The notes under the pieces were generated by a model. It saw only the letters and a list, made by a program, of their open reading frames with translations. It was not told the DNA's origin and did not search any database. A stretch of DNA of 64,000 nt from the NCBI RefSeq assembly GCF_009796285.1, contig NZ_CP047020.1:7812001-7876000 (forward strand). Direction: 5' to 3'. Positions 16,383 through 24,907 of this stretch are shown in pieces. Origin of the DNA: Streptomyces broussonetiae (GTDB taxonomy: Bacteria > Actinomycetota > Actinomycetes > Streptomycetales > Streptomycetaceae). Position numbers and translations under genes: made by a program. The first letter of the stretch is position 1, and each line of letters opens with the position of its first letter.

Positions 16383-17039
16383 TCACTTGCCTTCTTCGGA
16401 GCCGGGGGGCCAGGACGTGGGGCTCAGAATTCCGAGGACATACGCCTTGGCGACCAGTGCGGTCCTGTTCGGCACTTTCAGCAGGCGGCACATCCGGGAG
16501 AGATGGTAGTTGACGCCGTCCGCCGTGAGGCCGACCGACCGGGCGATCAACGCGGAGGTGGCTCCGGACGCGACCAACGCCAGGATGTGTGTTTCTTTCG
16601 AGGACAAGTCCTGCGCCAGATTCGGTTCTGCCCCGTGCGCCATCGGGTCGACGTGCAGGAACGCCATGAGCAGCGTCGGAGTGATGACTTCGTCGCTGAC
16701 CGGTTCCACGGTGAGTTGCCCGGTTCTCGTCACGCCCTCGGCGTCCCACTCGACTCGAATCGGGTAGCGGAAACGACGCCCGAATCGAAGCCCCTCCGAG
16801 AGCTTGTGCAATGACTCCTCGTCCGGGGAGACCAGCAGATCGAGCAGGTTGAGATCACGCATATGTCCCGGCGTCAGGCCCCACAGGGCAGAAAATGCGG
16901 GATTGGTGATCACCAGCAATCCATCGGGCTGGCTGATCGCAGTGGGTGCCGGCGACCGGTCGAGCAGTCGCAGGAACCGGTTCCGCCAGACCGCCATCTC
17001 CTGTCGGAGGTCGGTCCATTCCTCCGGTTCATTGATCAT
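16383..17039 (-). CDS. PAS-LuxR transcriptional regulator
   Basis: This 218-aa regulator has an N-terminal PAS domain (about 20-125: FLRLLDRSPAPTAISQPDGL, LLDLLVSPDEESLHKL) and a C-terminal LuxR helix-turn-helix (about 145-205: LSSKETHILALVASGATSAL, IARSVGLTADGVNYHLSRMC, LKVPNRTALVAKAY). The ATG at 17039 has AGGAGG ten bases upstream. It is the last gene of the leftward run and starts 32 bp after the hydrolase. It resembles small PAS-LuxR regulators that act as pathway-specific activators. The ligand is unknown. Confidence 0.85.
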   Translation of the reverse strand: MINEPEEWTDLRQEMAVWRNRFLRLLDRSPAPTAISQPDGLLVITNPAFSALWGLTPGHMRDLNLLDLLVSPDEESLHKLSEGLRFGRRFRYPIRVEWDAEGVTRTGQLTVEPVSDEVITPTLLMAFLHVDPMAHGAEPNLAQDLSSKETHILALVASGATSALIARSVGLTADGVNYHLSRMCRLLKVPNRTALVAKAYVLGILSPTSWPPGSEEGK

Positions 17040-17071
17040 GGACCAGTCGCCTCCTATAACGCGATACGCGA

Positions 17072-17989
17072 TCAATAGCGCTTGTCCTCATGTGCCGAGA
17101 TCACTCGCTCCGGCGCCTCCAGCGACGGCCAATGGCCCACGTCCGGCAGCTCGAGCAGCCGTGCCCCGGGCACGCGGTCGCGGATCCGCTCGGCGATGTG
17201 CGCCCCGGAGACCGGGTCCTGAAGACCCCACACGAACTGAAGCGGAAGGTCTGTCCCCTCGAGCGCGTCGACCCAGCGATCGCGGTACGTCTCCCGATCG
17301 CGGACATAGCGCAGCAGCAGATGGGAGTTCAGATGTCCGTCGTCACGGCTGTACGTCCGCCACATCTCCAGGCTGTCGGTCAGCGCGTCGTAGGCGGGTG
17401 CGAACGTGACGGCGAGGTCGGTGATGAATCGGTCCTGGTCGACCTGCGTGCTCAGCACGGGGCCGAGCTGGGGGTCCAGGAGCCGGCTTTGCGCGTCGGT
17501 ACGCCGGTGCAGTTCGGGGTAGATGCCGCCGTTCATCAGAGTCATGTCGACCAGGGCCACAGACAGCGAGCCCTCCGAACGTCGTGCGAGCAGCTCCTGC
17601 CCGACCGAGCTGCCGTAGTCGTGAGCGACGACCCGGGTGGCACTCAAGCCGTGGTGCGCCCACAGGGCCTCCACCAGATCGGCCTGCTCCATCAGGGAGT
17701 AGTCGTGCTCGTGCGGCTTGGCGGACGCGCCGAAGCCGAGGAAGTCCGGCATCACCAGGGTGTGGTTGCGGGCCAGCTCGGGTGCGATCCTGGCCCACTG
17801 GTGGGACGACGCCGGGTATCCGTGCAGGAGTGTGAGCGGGGGCCCGCTGCCCATCCGGCGTACGAAGATCAGGTGATCGACGCCGCGCAGGCGGAGAGCG
17901 ACGTACTCGCCTCCTGACCACCAGGCTTCGACGCCATCGGTTGACCCAGCGGCTGACATTGCGCGCCTCGCTCTCGGCTCACGTGACAT
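17072..17989 (-). CDS. Alpha/beta-hydrolase (epoxide hydrolase/haloalkane dehalogenase-like)
   Basis: This 305-aa hydrolase has the oxyanion motif HGYPASSHQW (about residue 55-65) and an Asp nucleophile in AHDYGSSVGQE. The catalytic His lies in DVGHWPSLEAPE near the C-terminus. An Asp nucleophile in HDYGS suggests epoxide hydrolase or dehalogenase chemistry rather than an esterase. The ATG at 17989 has GGAGAG five bases upstream; another Met (17959) is possible. Its own upstream region carries three 13-bp repeats, so it may have an internal promoter in the ipdC-FUSC run. Confidence 0.87.
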   Translation of the reverse strand: MSREPRARRAMSAAGSTDGVEAWWSGGEYVALRLRGVDHLIFVRRMGSGPPLTLLHGYPASSHQWARIAPELARNHTLVMPDFLGFGASAKPHEHDYSLMEQADLVEALWAHHGLSATRVVAHDYGSSVGQELLARRSEGSLSVALVDMTLMNGGIYPELHRRTDAQSRLLDPQLGPVLSTQVDQDRFITDLAVTFAPAYDALTDSLEMWRTYSRDDGHLNSHLLLRYVRDRETYRDRWVDALEGTDLPLQFVWGLQDPVSGAHIAERIRDRVPGARLLELPDVGHWPSLEAPERVISAHEDKRY

Positions 17990-18006
17990 GTCTACTCTCC
18001 GTGTCT

Positions 18007-18046
18007 CACGACAGATGTTCACGACAGATGTTCGAGACAGATGCTC
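18007..18046. repeat. Three head-to-tail 13-bp repeats upstream of the hydrolase gene
   Basis: CACGACAGATGTTC occupies 18007-18020 and 18020-18033 and is followed by CGAGACAGATGCTC at 18033-18046, so the period is exactly 13 bases with shared edge C. The array fills most of the 64-bp gap between the FUSC gene and the hydrolase and ends 18 bases from the hydrolase start. It looks like an iterated regulator-binding site, but no factor is known for it. Confidence 0.85.
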
Positions 18047-18053
18047 GATCGGA

Positions 18054-19274
18054 TCATCGACTCAGTACGCCACGAACGCTGACAACTTCAGCCGCACCTG
18101 CTTCTTCGGGTGGCTCGATGCCGTCCAGGTCAGTGAGGAGTCGCTCCACATCGGCGACGAGCGAACCGTAGACCTGCCATGCGCTCAGATCGGTCAGTGC
18201 GCCGCGCTCGAGCAGATCGGTCACCGTCGCATGCCAGGTCAGCATGCGATCGATCACTGTGCGCAACTGTCTCCGGGCATCGCCCTGACGTGCGTCGGCC
18301 GCCACACCGAGAGCGGCATATGTGAGGAAGACCTGCCCTGCCAACTCGAGGGCCTCCCCGTATCGCACTGCGAATCCCTGCTTCAGGCCGTGGTCGGTGC
18401 CGTCCTGGTCGAGGCTGTCGGCCAGAGTCCTGGCGATGCCTCGCACCTGGAACGACGCCCTGTGGAGCACTTCGAAGGCGTATTCGTGGACTGTGGACAT
18501 GTGCTGTCGGTGCGCGGCTGCGCGGGCGTTCCAGCGCAGGCTCTCAGCAGCCTTCTGCACCTCGTCGCGAGCGTCCGAGACCTGCCGCTCCAGCTCTCCT
18601 GCCCTCTCCAGCCAGAGGTGCGCGTGACTCGCAGACCGTCCTTCCCGCACGTCACGGCCCATGTCCCGCAGCAACGTGCCCGTGCAGCGGGCCAGGCCGC
18701 GCACGGCGGCGTCGGACCGGCTCAGATACGTCGGTGGGAAGACCAAGGCATTGACCGCGACTCCCACCGTGGCGCCTGCAAGGGTGGAGACCGCGGGGAC
18801 GACCACATGCCCGACCGGAGCCGCTGCGGCGGCCGACAGGCTGATCACCGCAGTCGAAGCGACTTGAAGCCGGTCCTCACCGTTACGACGTCCACCGGTG
18901 AGCAGCACCACGATCAGGACGGCCACGATGGCTCCGGCGGTGGCCCCCAGCAACCAGGCGGCGGCAACAGCCAGGGAGACACCTGACACCTGGATCGCCA
19001 CCCGGCGCGCGGCATGGACCACCGAGCTGTACACCGTGGACGCATTGGCCATGACCAACGCCGTGCCGACGCCGAGAAACTGTTGCTGCCCCGGTAGCCA
19101 CAAGGCGATGAGCTGCCACGCGAACACGGCTGCGACCAGGCTCTTCACCCCATGGCGCAGGACGTACTCACTCTCTCTCGCACGGACCGTACTGATCATT
19201 CGCAGCGCGGCCGTCCAGGCCCGCGGCATTACCGCCGTGCTTCCATGCCGCGTGCCGGGGAGAAAAGGATCCAT
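18054..19274 (-). CDS. FUSC-family aromatic acid exporter-like membrane protein
   Basis: This 406-aa protein has about six hydrophobic helices in the first 190 residues (GVKSLVAAVFAWQLIALWLP, FLGVGTALVMANASTVYSSV, SLAVAAAWLLGATAGAIVAV). A long, mostly helical cytoplasmic domain rich in Arg and Glu follows. The arrangement is that of the FUSC/aromatic acid exporter families, which efflux aromatic carboxylates. It sits 55 bp downstream of the 2-oxoacid decarboxylase, consistent with export of an aromatic acid or alcohol made from that pathway. That link is inference. Confidence 0.75.
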   Translation of the reverse strand: MDPFLPGTRHGSTAVMPRAWTAALRMISTVRARESEYVLRHGVKSLVAAVFAWQLIALWLPGQQQFLGVGTALVMANASTVYSSVVHAARRVAIQVSGVSLAVAAAWLLGATAGAIVAVLIVVLLTGGRRNGEDRLQVASTAVISLSAAAAAPVGHVVVPAVSTLAGATVGVAVNALVFPPTYLSRSDAAVRGLARCTGTLLRDMGRDVREGRSASHAHLWLERAGELERQVSDARDEVQKAAESLRWNARAAAHRQHMSTVHEYAFEVLHRASFQVRGIARTLADSLDQDGTDHGLKQGFAVRYGEALELAGQVFLTYAALGVAADARQGDARRQLRTVIDRMLTWHATVTDLLERGALTDLSAWQVYGSLVADVERLLTDLDGIEPPEEAGAAEVVSVRGVLSR

Positions 19275-19329
19275 AGTGCTGTTTCCGCTGATGGGGTGTC
19301 TCGATGGTCGGTCCGGGTGTCATCGGTGT

Positions 19330-21018
19330 TCAGCGGGCCGCGTCGGCATCCTGGGCAGCGGCGAGCGACTGCTCCGTGGCCCGCACGAGCACCTCCGGAA
19401 CGTCCGACGGGGGCAGTACGGCCTCCAGCAGCACCAGGTCGGCCGGATCGGCGGCGCTGGCCAGTGCCGCGCTCAGCTCGGCCGGTGTACTCGCCCGCAT
19501 GGTGGCCGCCCACTCGCCTCCCATGGCCGCCGGGAGCAGGCTCCAGTTCCATCGGGGAATGTCGTTGTAGCGACGTTCCCCACCGTGGAGTACGTTCTCG
19601 ATGGTGTATCGGCCGTTGTTGATCAGCAGCACGATCGGCGTGCAGCCTTCCCGCAGATGGGTGCCGAGCTCCTGAGCGGTCACCTGTGCGGAGCCGTCCC
19701 CGATGAGCAGGATCGTGCGCCGCCCGGGCGCCGCGAGCTGTGCGCCGAGGGTCGCCGGGAGGGTGTACCCGATGGAGGCCCACAACGGCTGGCCGATGAA
19801 AGTCACCCCGGCCGGCAGCCGCATCGCCTGCGCTCCGAAGAGCGAGGTGCCCAGCTCGGCGACCACTATGTCGCCAGGCCTCAGAAAGCTCTGGATCGTC
19901 GGCCAGAACGTCGCGTGACGCAGGGCTTCCGCGCTGTCGGAGGGCGTCTCGTCGGCCAGGTCATCGGCTGAGGCCGGCGGAAGATCCGGACGCGCCCACG
20001 ACCGGCCCGACTCGGCCAGCACCCCGGTCAGCGCACGCACGGCGTCGCGCATCGGCAGGGGAGCGAACACCCGGTCGCCGACGTGGGTGGCGCAGGGCTG
20101 TATGTCGATGGTCCGCTCCGCGTCGATACGGTGGCTGAATGCAGTGGTGCTGTCGCTGAACCGCACACCGACCGACAGCAGTACGTCGGCCTGCTCGATG
20201 GCGGCGAGCACCCGCTTCTCGCTGGCGGCGCCGCAGTAGGTGCCGGTGAAAAAGGGGGCGCTCTCGTCGAGCACGCTTTTGCCCATGGACAGCGTCGCGT
20301 TCGGGATCCGGCCGGCAGCGACCAGCTCGGCCACCTCGGCCCGGACACCGAACCGGTCGGCCAGGAAGTCGGCGAGCAGACCCAGTGCGTCGGCCTCGGC
20401 CAGCATGGTGCGTGCGGCGTCGGTGAACTCCGCCAGCACCCGGGCCGACGCCTCCGGCGCGGGTACGAGAAGCGGCTGCGTCGGCGGCTCGGCCGGGCTC
20501 GCGGCCACGTCGGTGGGCAGTACGAGGTAGCCGGGACGCCGTTCCCGTTGGCTGGTGGCCAGCACCCGGTCGATCTCGGCGATCGCGTTGCCCGCGCTCA
20601 GGTAGGCCTGGGCCACGGTGACCTCGGCGTGTGCCCGGGCGAAGTGCCGGTAGTCGCCGTCACCGAGGGTGTGGTGGAGCAGCGCGCCGGCCTGTTGCGC
20701 CGCCGTGGACGGTGCGCCCACGATGTGGATGACCGGGACGTATTCGGCGTAGGCGCCGGCGATCCCGTTGATCGCGCTGAGCTCGCCCACACCGTAGGTG
20801 GTCAGCAGGGCACCGGCCCCGTTGACGCGGGCGTAGCCGTCGGCTGCGTAGGCGGCGTTGAGCTCGTTGGCGTTGCCGACCCAGCTGATGCGGTCGTGCT
20901 CGACGATGCGATCGAGGAAGGCCATGTTGTAGTCGCCCGGCACGCCGAACACGTGCTGGACACCGATCTCGTCGAGCCGGGCAAGAAGGTGGTCGCCAAC
21001 GGTGTAGTCGCCTGTCAT
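19330..21018 (-). CDS. Thiamine-diphosphate-dependent 2-oxoacid decarboxylase (indolepyruvate/phenylpyruvate decarboxylase-like)
   Basis: This 562-aa enzyme decarboxylates 2-oxo acids to aldehydes. The ThDP-activating Glu is E52 (GNANELNAAYAADGYAR), the paired catalytic histidines are H115-H116 (GALLHHTLGDGDYRHF), and the Mg-ThDP motif is GDGSAQVTAQEL...NNGRYT. The HH pair distinguishes pyruvate, indolepyruvate and branched-chain decarboxylases from acetolactate synthases. Length and motif order match IpdC/KdcA. The ATG at 21018 begins the family N-terminus. It is divergent from a PucR regulator, with FUSC, hydrolase and LuxR genes downstream on the same strand. Confidence 0.9.
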   Translation of the reverse strand: MTGDYTVGDHLLARLDEIGVQHVFGVPGDYNMAFLDRIVEHDRISWVGNANELNAAYAADGYARVNGAGALLTTYGVGELSAINGIAGAYAEYVPVIHIVGAPSTAAQQAGALLHHTLGDGDYRHFARAHAEVTVAQAYLSAGNAIAEIDRVLATSQRERRPGYLVLPTDVAASPAEPPTQPLLVPAPEASARVLAEFTDAARTMLAEADALGLLADFLADRFGVRAEVAELVAAGRIPNATLSMGKSVLDESAPFFTGTYCGAASEKRVLAAIEQADVLLSVGVRFSDSTTAFSHRIDAERTIDIQPCATHVGDRVFAPLPMRDAVRALTGVLAESGRSWARPDLPPASADDLADETPSDSAEALRHATFWPTIQSFLRPGDIVVAELGTSLFGAQAMRLPAGVTFIGQPLWASIGYTLPATLGAQLAAPGRRTILLIGDGSAQVTAQELGTHLREGCTPIVLLINNGRYTIENVLHGGERRYNDIPRWNWSLLPAAMGGEWAATMRASTPAELSAALASAADPADLVLLEAVLPPSDVPEVLVRATEQSLAAAQDADAAR

Positions 21019-21102
21019 GTCTGACCTCGGTTTCCGGCAGTTGCGCCTGTTCCATGGGTTTTTCGCTAACGGTTCGAGCATTTCACTGCATAACGGACAA
21101 AA

Positions 21103-21341
21103 CTACGGCGAAAACCTGGAGATGCTGAGCCAGGATTTGTGGAATCCACGAGCCCGGGGCGCTGTCGGGCCAACCGTTCGCCGCTCACCCTTCGACCTCA
21201 CGGCTCCCCGCGTCCGCACCCCCCGCAGGCCGATCTTCCGTCCGGGATTTGAGATTTTCACCACCCAGCGCTCTGGATCTACGGTGAAAAGCCAGAAATG
21301 CTAGGGTCGAGTTCGTGGAATCCGAGAACCCGGCACTGTCG
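21103..21341. repeat. Imperfect direct duplication spanning the pucR-like start
   Basis: About 65 bases at 21103-21167 are repeated imperfectly at 21279-21341, 176 bp apart. Both copies run CTACGG, YGAAAA, ATGCT, TGGAATCC, CCCGG and end CTGTCG in the same order. The second copy includes the GTG start and first nine codons of the regulator gene. The first contains the palindrome GTGGAATCCAC (21139-21149). It lies in the divergent ipdC/pucR promoter region. Confidence 0.7.
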
Positions 21342-22508
21342 ACGCCCCTCTCGGGCGCGGCCCGGAACGCCGTTGCTCAGATCTGCGCGCACATCACCGA
21401 CGACCTCCCGGTGATCAGTCTCGAGGTCGTCCGGCGAATCCGGGCCGAGATCCCCGACTACGCCGTCGTGCCTACGGAGGAACACCGGGACTTCGTGCTG
21501 TACCAGGGCCGCATGCTGTTCGCCGGAATCGCCGAGCAGCGGCCGCCGGGGGAGGAGCAGATTGCCCACGCCCGGGAGCTGGGGCGGCGGCGCGCCGAGC
21601 AGGGCCTGCCCATCGAACTCATGCTCGGGGCCTATCACGTCACCTTTCGTGAGGCGTGGAACCTGATCCTGCAGCGGGCCACGGCCGACCACCCCGAGCA
21701 CGTCGGCGACCTGACGCATCTGGTCACGCTCATCTGGACCTGGATCCGGGTCCTCACCGGCAACGCATCCGAGGCCTACGGCGAGGAAGTCCGGCGCGCT
21801 CAGGTCACCCGGGTCACGCTCGCCCACCGGCTGTTCGCCGCGCTCACCGCCGACCCCGTCCAGGTGGAGGCGGCGGCCCCCCTGGCCCAAGCGCTCGGCT
21901 ACCGAGTCGACGGCGAGTTCCAGGCGCTGTGCCTGCCCGCCGAGGACTGGCAGGACGACCGCACCGAACAGCTGCGCCTTCGGCTGACCGCCCTGACCGG
22001 CGAACTCCACTGCGCCACCGGCGGCGCCCGGCTCCTGGTCCTGGGGCAGCGGCACGACCCGGACGCCGTGGCCGCAGCCGCCGCGGCCATCCCGCCGCGG
22101 CGGGACGCCACAGCGATCGGCGTCGGCCTGTCCCGCCCCGGCCTGGCCGGGGCGGCGGACAGCATCACCGACGCGACCCAGGCGCTGTCCCGGACGGGCG
22201 AACAGTGCCGTGTCGTGTACTTCGCCGACGCCTGGCTCGCCGCCGGCCTCGGCGGGCAGGCCACCCGCTTGGCTCCGCTGTTCACCAAGGCCGTGGCCAC
22301 GGCGCGCACGGACCCCCACCTGGCCCAGGCCGTGGTCGCATTCGCAGACCACGGCCTGTCGGTGGCCGCCGCGGCCCGCGGGTTGCACCTGCACCCGAAC
22401 TCGCTGGCTTACCGGCTCGGCCGGTGGCACGAACTCACCGGATTCGATCCGCGCAGCGGCGACGGACTCGTCGCGTCCCTGGTCGCGCTCCGTCTCTATC
22501 AGACGTGA
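21315..22508 (+). CDS. PucR/CdaR-family transcriptional regulator
   Basis: This 397-aa protein has an N-terminal sensor region (about 1-160: GRRRAEQGLPIELMLGAYHV, then TFREAWNLIL). A degenerate GGDEF-like middle follows. The PucR C-terminal helix-turn-helix is LAQAVVAFADHGLSVAAAAR, GLHLHPNSLAYRLGRWHELT, G. The start is GTG at 21315 with AGGG about eight bases upstream. It is divergent from the decarboxylase operon, its likely target, and precedes the AhpD-like gene. The effector is unknown. Confidence 0.87.
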   Translation: MESENPALSTPLSGAARNAVAQICAHITDDLPVISLEVVRRIRAEIPDYAVVPTEEHRDFVLYQGRMLFAGIAEQRPPGEEQIAHARELGRRRAEQGLPIELMLGAYHVTFREAWNLILQRATADHPEHVGDLTHLVTLIWTWIRVLTGNASEAYGEEVRRAQVTRVTLAHRLFAALTADPVQVEAAAPLAQALGYRVDGEFQALCLPAEDWQDDRTEQLRLRLTALTGELHCATGGARLLVLGQRHDPDAVAAAAAAIPPRRDATAIGVGLSRPGLAGAADSITDATQALSRTGEQCRVVYFADAWLAAGLGGQATRLAPLFTKAVATARTDPHLAQAVVAFADHGLSVAAAARGLHLHPNSLAYRLGRWHELTGFDPRSGDGLVASLVALRLYQT

Positions 22509-22988
22509 CGGAGGATTCCTTCACCCTTGTCTGCCGTGGGGTGTGCGCCGCATGTGGACCGAGGCATGCGGGCGGACCGAGCGCATAGGTGCCGACTTGA
22601 GAGCAGGGAATGCCCGCGGGGAACGCTCACGACAATCACGGCGAGGGTCAACGGCGGGTCGGCACGAATGGTCCGTCGAGCCGAACAGCCTCGCCGGCGC
22701 CCGGTCGCGGTAGCACTCCGACCGGAATGCGACTCCATGCCGATTGGCGTAAGCACTACGAGAATTTGTAGTCGAGCTTCGGTGCGTCGCGGTCACGCAA
22801 GCCTAGATTGGCAAATGCAGGCAATCGCCCCGCAGTCCGGCGAGGTGCGGCCAACCATTCGAAATGGTGTGGACCTCGAAGACGCGGAGACGGTATGGCA
22901 TGCGGCCCAACGGCCCGGCATACCGAGTGGCCCATCCACTGCCGCAGCAGAGCAGCACTTCACCGTCGCATTCCCAGAAGGAGCCGTT
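22509..22988. other. Unassigned stretch before the AhpD-like gene
   Basis: No convincing gene on either strand. A small inverted repeat (ACTAC at 22755-22759, GTAGT at 22768-22772, AT-rich core) lies in the least GC-rich part and could be promoter or operator for the gene at 22989. Confidence 0.4.
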
Positions 22989-23555
22989 GTGTCCCGTCTT
23001 ACCTACCCCGACCGGCAGGACTTTCCCAAGGAACTGCGTGAGTTCCTCGACCAGCTGCCGCAGCACGCGGCATTCGACATGCTGTCGCACTCGCAGGCCA
23101 CCGTCGAGATCTTCCTTCGGCAGGGCCAGGCGCAGTTCACCCGGCTGGCGCTCTCCCCGCGAGACCGTGAACTGACCATTCTGACCACGGCCAGCGCCAC
23201 GGACTGCGCATACGAGTTCACCCAGCACGTGCCGATCTCAGCGTCTGTCGGTGTGTCGGACGCCGTACGGGACGCGATCAAGCGCAAGGACTTCAACGCC
23301 CCGGAGCTCCCCGGCGACGACCGCGCAATCATCCGCTTCGTGGCCGCGGTCATTGCCGCCCCGACCGTTTCCGACGAGATCTTCTCCGCGGTGAAGGAGC
23401 GCCTCACTCCACGCGAGATCCTCGAGATCATGCAGGTGACCGGGTTCTACTGGTCCTTCGGACGGGTCTGCACCGTTCTCGATGTCGAGGTCGAGAAAGA
23501 CCATGGTGATGCCGTGATCGACGCGAGCCGGCGCATGCAGGTACCGGCGCAGTGA
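22989..23555 (+). CDS. Carboxymuconolactone decarboxylase/AhpD-like protein
   Basis: This 188-aa all-helical protein of the CMD/AhpD superfamily has FLRQGQAQFTRLALSPRDRE, then LTILTTASATDCAYEFTQHV and later IIRFVAAVIAAPTVSDEIF. The usual CxxC of AhpD is reduced to a single Cys followed by AYEF..H, matching the non-peroxidase CMD-type subgroup (E..C.YE...H). The GTG at 22989 has AAGGAG five bases upstream. A strong hairpin follows the stop. Function within the cluster is unclear; such proteins may be lyases or thiol-disulfide helpers. Confidence 0.82.
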   Translation: MSRLTYPDRQDFPKELREFLDQLPQHAAFDMLSHSQATVEIFLRQGQAQFTRLALSPRDRELTILTTASATDCAYEFTQHVPISASVGVSDAVRDAIKRKDFNAPELPGDDRAIIRFVAAVIAAPTVSDEIFSAVKERLTPREILEIMQVTGFYWSFGRVCTVLDVEVEKDHGDAVIDASRRMQVPAQ

Positions 23556-23559
23556 CGTG

Positions 23560-23590
23560 GGGGTGTCGGCCCGTACGGGGCCGACACCCC
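23560..23590 (+). terminator. Strong hairpin after the AhpD-like gene
   Basis: The left arm (23560-23574) pairs with the right arm (23575-23590) over about 15 bp with a single unpaired base: GGGGTGTCGG against CCGACACCCC, closed by CCCGT/ACGGGG. It starts four bases past the stop codon. There is no U-run. Confidence 0.75.
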
Positions 23591-23772
23591 GGAGAAGCGC
23601 GAGAGGGGCAGGCGTGGAACTTGGAAAATTCGCCATGCGTACTTTGCCTGCGATTTCTCGGCAACAGAGATCAAGCACGCCCTCCGTCAGCATGGCACGC
23701 CCGCGGGCAGCCCTCAAACACTTCATGCAATGTCGCGGTGCAACGCTCACCACCCGTAAGGAATCGCACACC

Positions 23773-24732
23773 ATGAACACTGCGAACGCGGAATCGTTCC
23801 GTAACGTCACCATCGTCGGCGCCGGCGTCATCGGCATGTCGTGGGCAGCCCTGTGCCTCGCCCACGGCTCTGAGGTCACCATCAGCGACCCGGCTCCCAC
23901 GACGGAGAGTCAGGTCCGCGCAGGTCTGGCAGACATCGCCCCCACGCTGGAAGAGCTGGGCATGCGGACGGACGACCTGACTGCCCGGCTGCGTTTCGAG
24001 GCCGATCTGGCCGCCGCGGTGGCCCACGCCGACGTGGTGCAGGAAAACGGCCCGGAGCGCCTGGAGATCAAGCACCGGATGTGGGCCACCATCGAGGGGA
24101 ACGCTCCTGCCCATGCGCTCTTCGCCACCTCGACCTCGGGTCTTCCGGCCAGCGAGATCGCCACCGTCCTCAAGCAGCCCGAGCGCCTGATCGTCGGCCA
24201 CCCCTTCAACCCGCCGCACCTGGTGCCTCTTGTTGAGATCGTTCCGGGCAGGCTCACCTCGGAAGAGACGGTTGAGCAGGCACGCGCCTTCTACAGCGCC
24301 CTGGGCAAGAAGCCCCAGGTCCTGCACAAGGAAGTTCCGGGTTTCGTCGCGAACCGCCTGCAGGCGGCCTTCTTCCGCGAGTGCGTCCATCTGGTGGCCG
24401 AGGGAGTGGTGACCGAGCAGGAACTCGACGAACTCGTCACTTCTTCGATCGGCCCTCGTTGGGCGGTTGCCGGGCCCTTCCAGAGTTTCCATCTCGGCGG
24501 CGGTTCCGGCGGATTTGCTCACTTCCTCTCGCATCTCGCTCCCGCGATGGAACAGAGTTGGAAGTTCCTGGGAAGCCCGACCTTCGACGAGGCCACCGTC
24601 AAACTCCTGAGCGAGCAGGCCGAGGCCTACCTCGGCGACCGACCCATCGAGGAACTCGCAACTCAGCGGGACCAGGCGCAGATCGCCCTCATGCGTGCGC
24701 TGGGTGAGCTTCCGCCCGCTCCCGCCCGATGA
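23773..24732 (+). CDS. 3-hydroxyacyl-CoA dehydrogenase family protein
   Basis: This 319-aa NAD-dependent dehydrogenase has the Rossmann loop VTIVGAGVIGMSWAALCLAH (residues 11-30). The family motif GHPFNPPHLVPLVEIVPG is present, and the C-terminal domain contains EVPGFVANRLQAAFFRE. The size and FNPP motif fit single-domain 3-hydroxybutyryl-CoA dehydrogenase, L-gulonate dehydrogenase or carnitine dehydrogenase types, which cannot be separated by eye. The ATG at 23773 has AAGGA about 10 bases upstream. It lies between a terminator and a convergent regulator, so it is probably transcribed alone. Confidence 0.88.
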   Translation: MNTANAESFRNVTIVGAGVIGMSWAALCLAHGSEVTISDPAPTTESQVRAGLADIAPTLEELGMRTDDLTARLRFEADLAAAVAHADVVQENGPERLEIKHRMWATIEGNAPAHALFATSTSGLPASEIATVLKQPERLIVGHPFNPPHLVPLVEIVPGRLTSEETVEQARAFYSALGKKPQVLHKEVPGFVANRLQAAFFRECVHLVAEGVVTEQELDELVTSSIGPRWAVAGPFQSFHLGGGSGGFAHFLSHLAPAMEQSWKFLGSPTFDEATVKLLSEQAEAYLGDRPIEELATQRDQAQIALMRALGELPPAPAR

Positions 24733-24907
24733 GGATCGATGACCTGCACCGGCTTCTGGACGCGGTGCTCGTCGAAGCGATGTGCCCAGGCGAGTAGACG
24801 CAGGTGGCCGGCGCTGGTGGTGCCAGTGGTGGGGACGTACAACGCCTCGCTGACCGACGTCAACTGGCTCTCCGAGACTCCCGAGTCAGCCACCATCCGG
24901 CGTAAAG

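Noticed and set aside
24740..24907. Minus-strand frame reading LRRMVADSGVSESQLTSVSE, resembling a helix-turn-helix
   Set aside because: It is too short and lies in the gap between two convergent genes. No start or family could be assigned.
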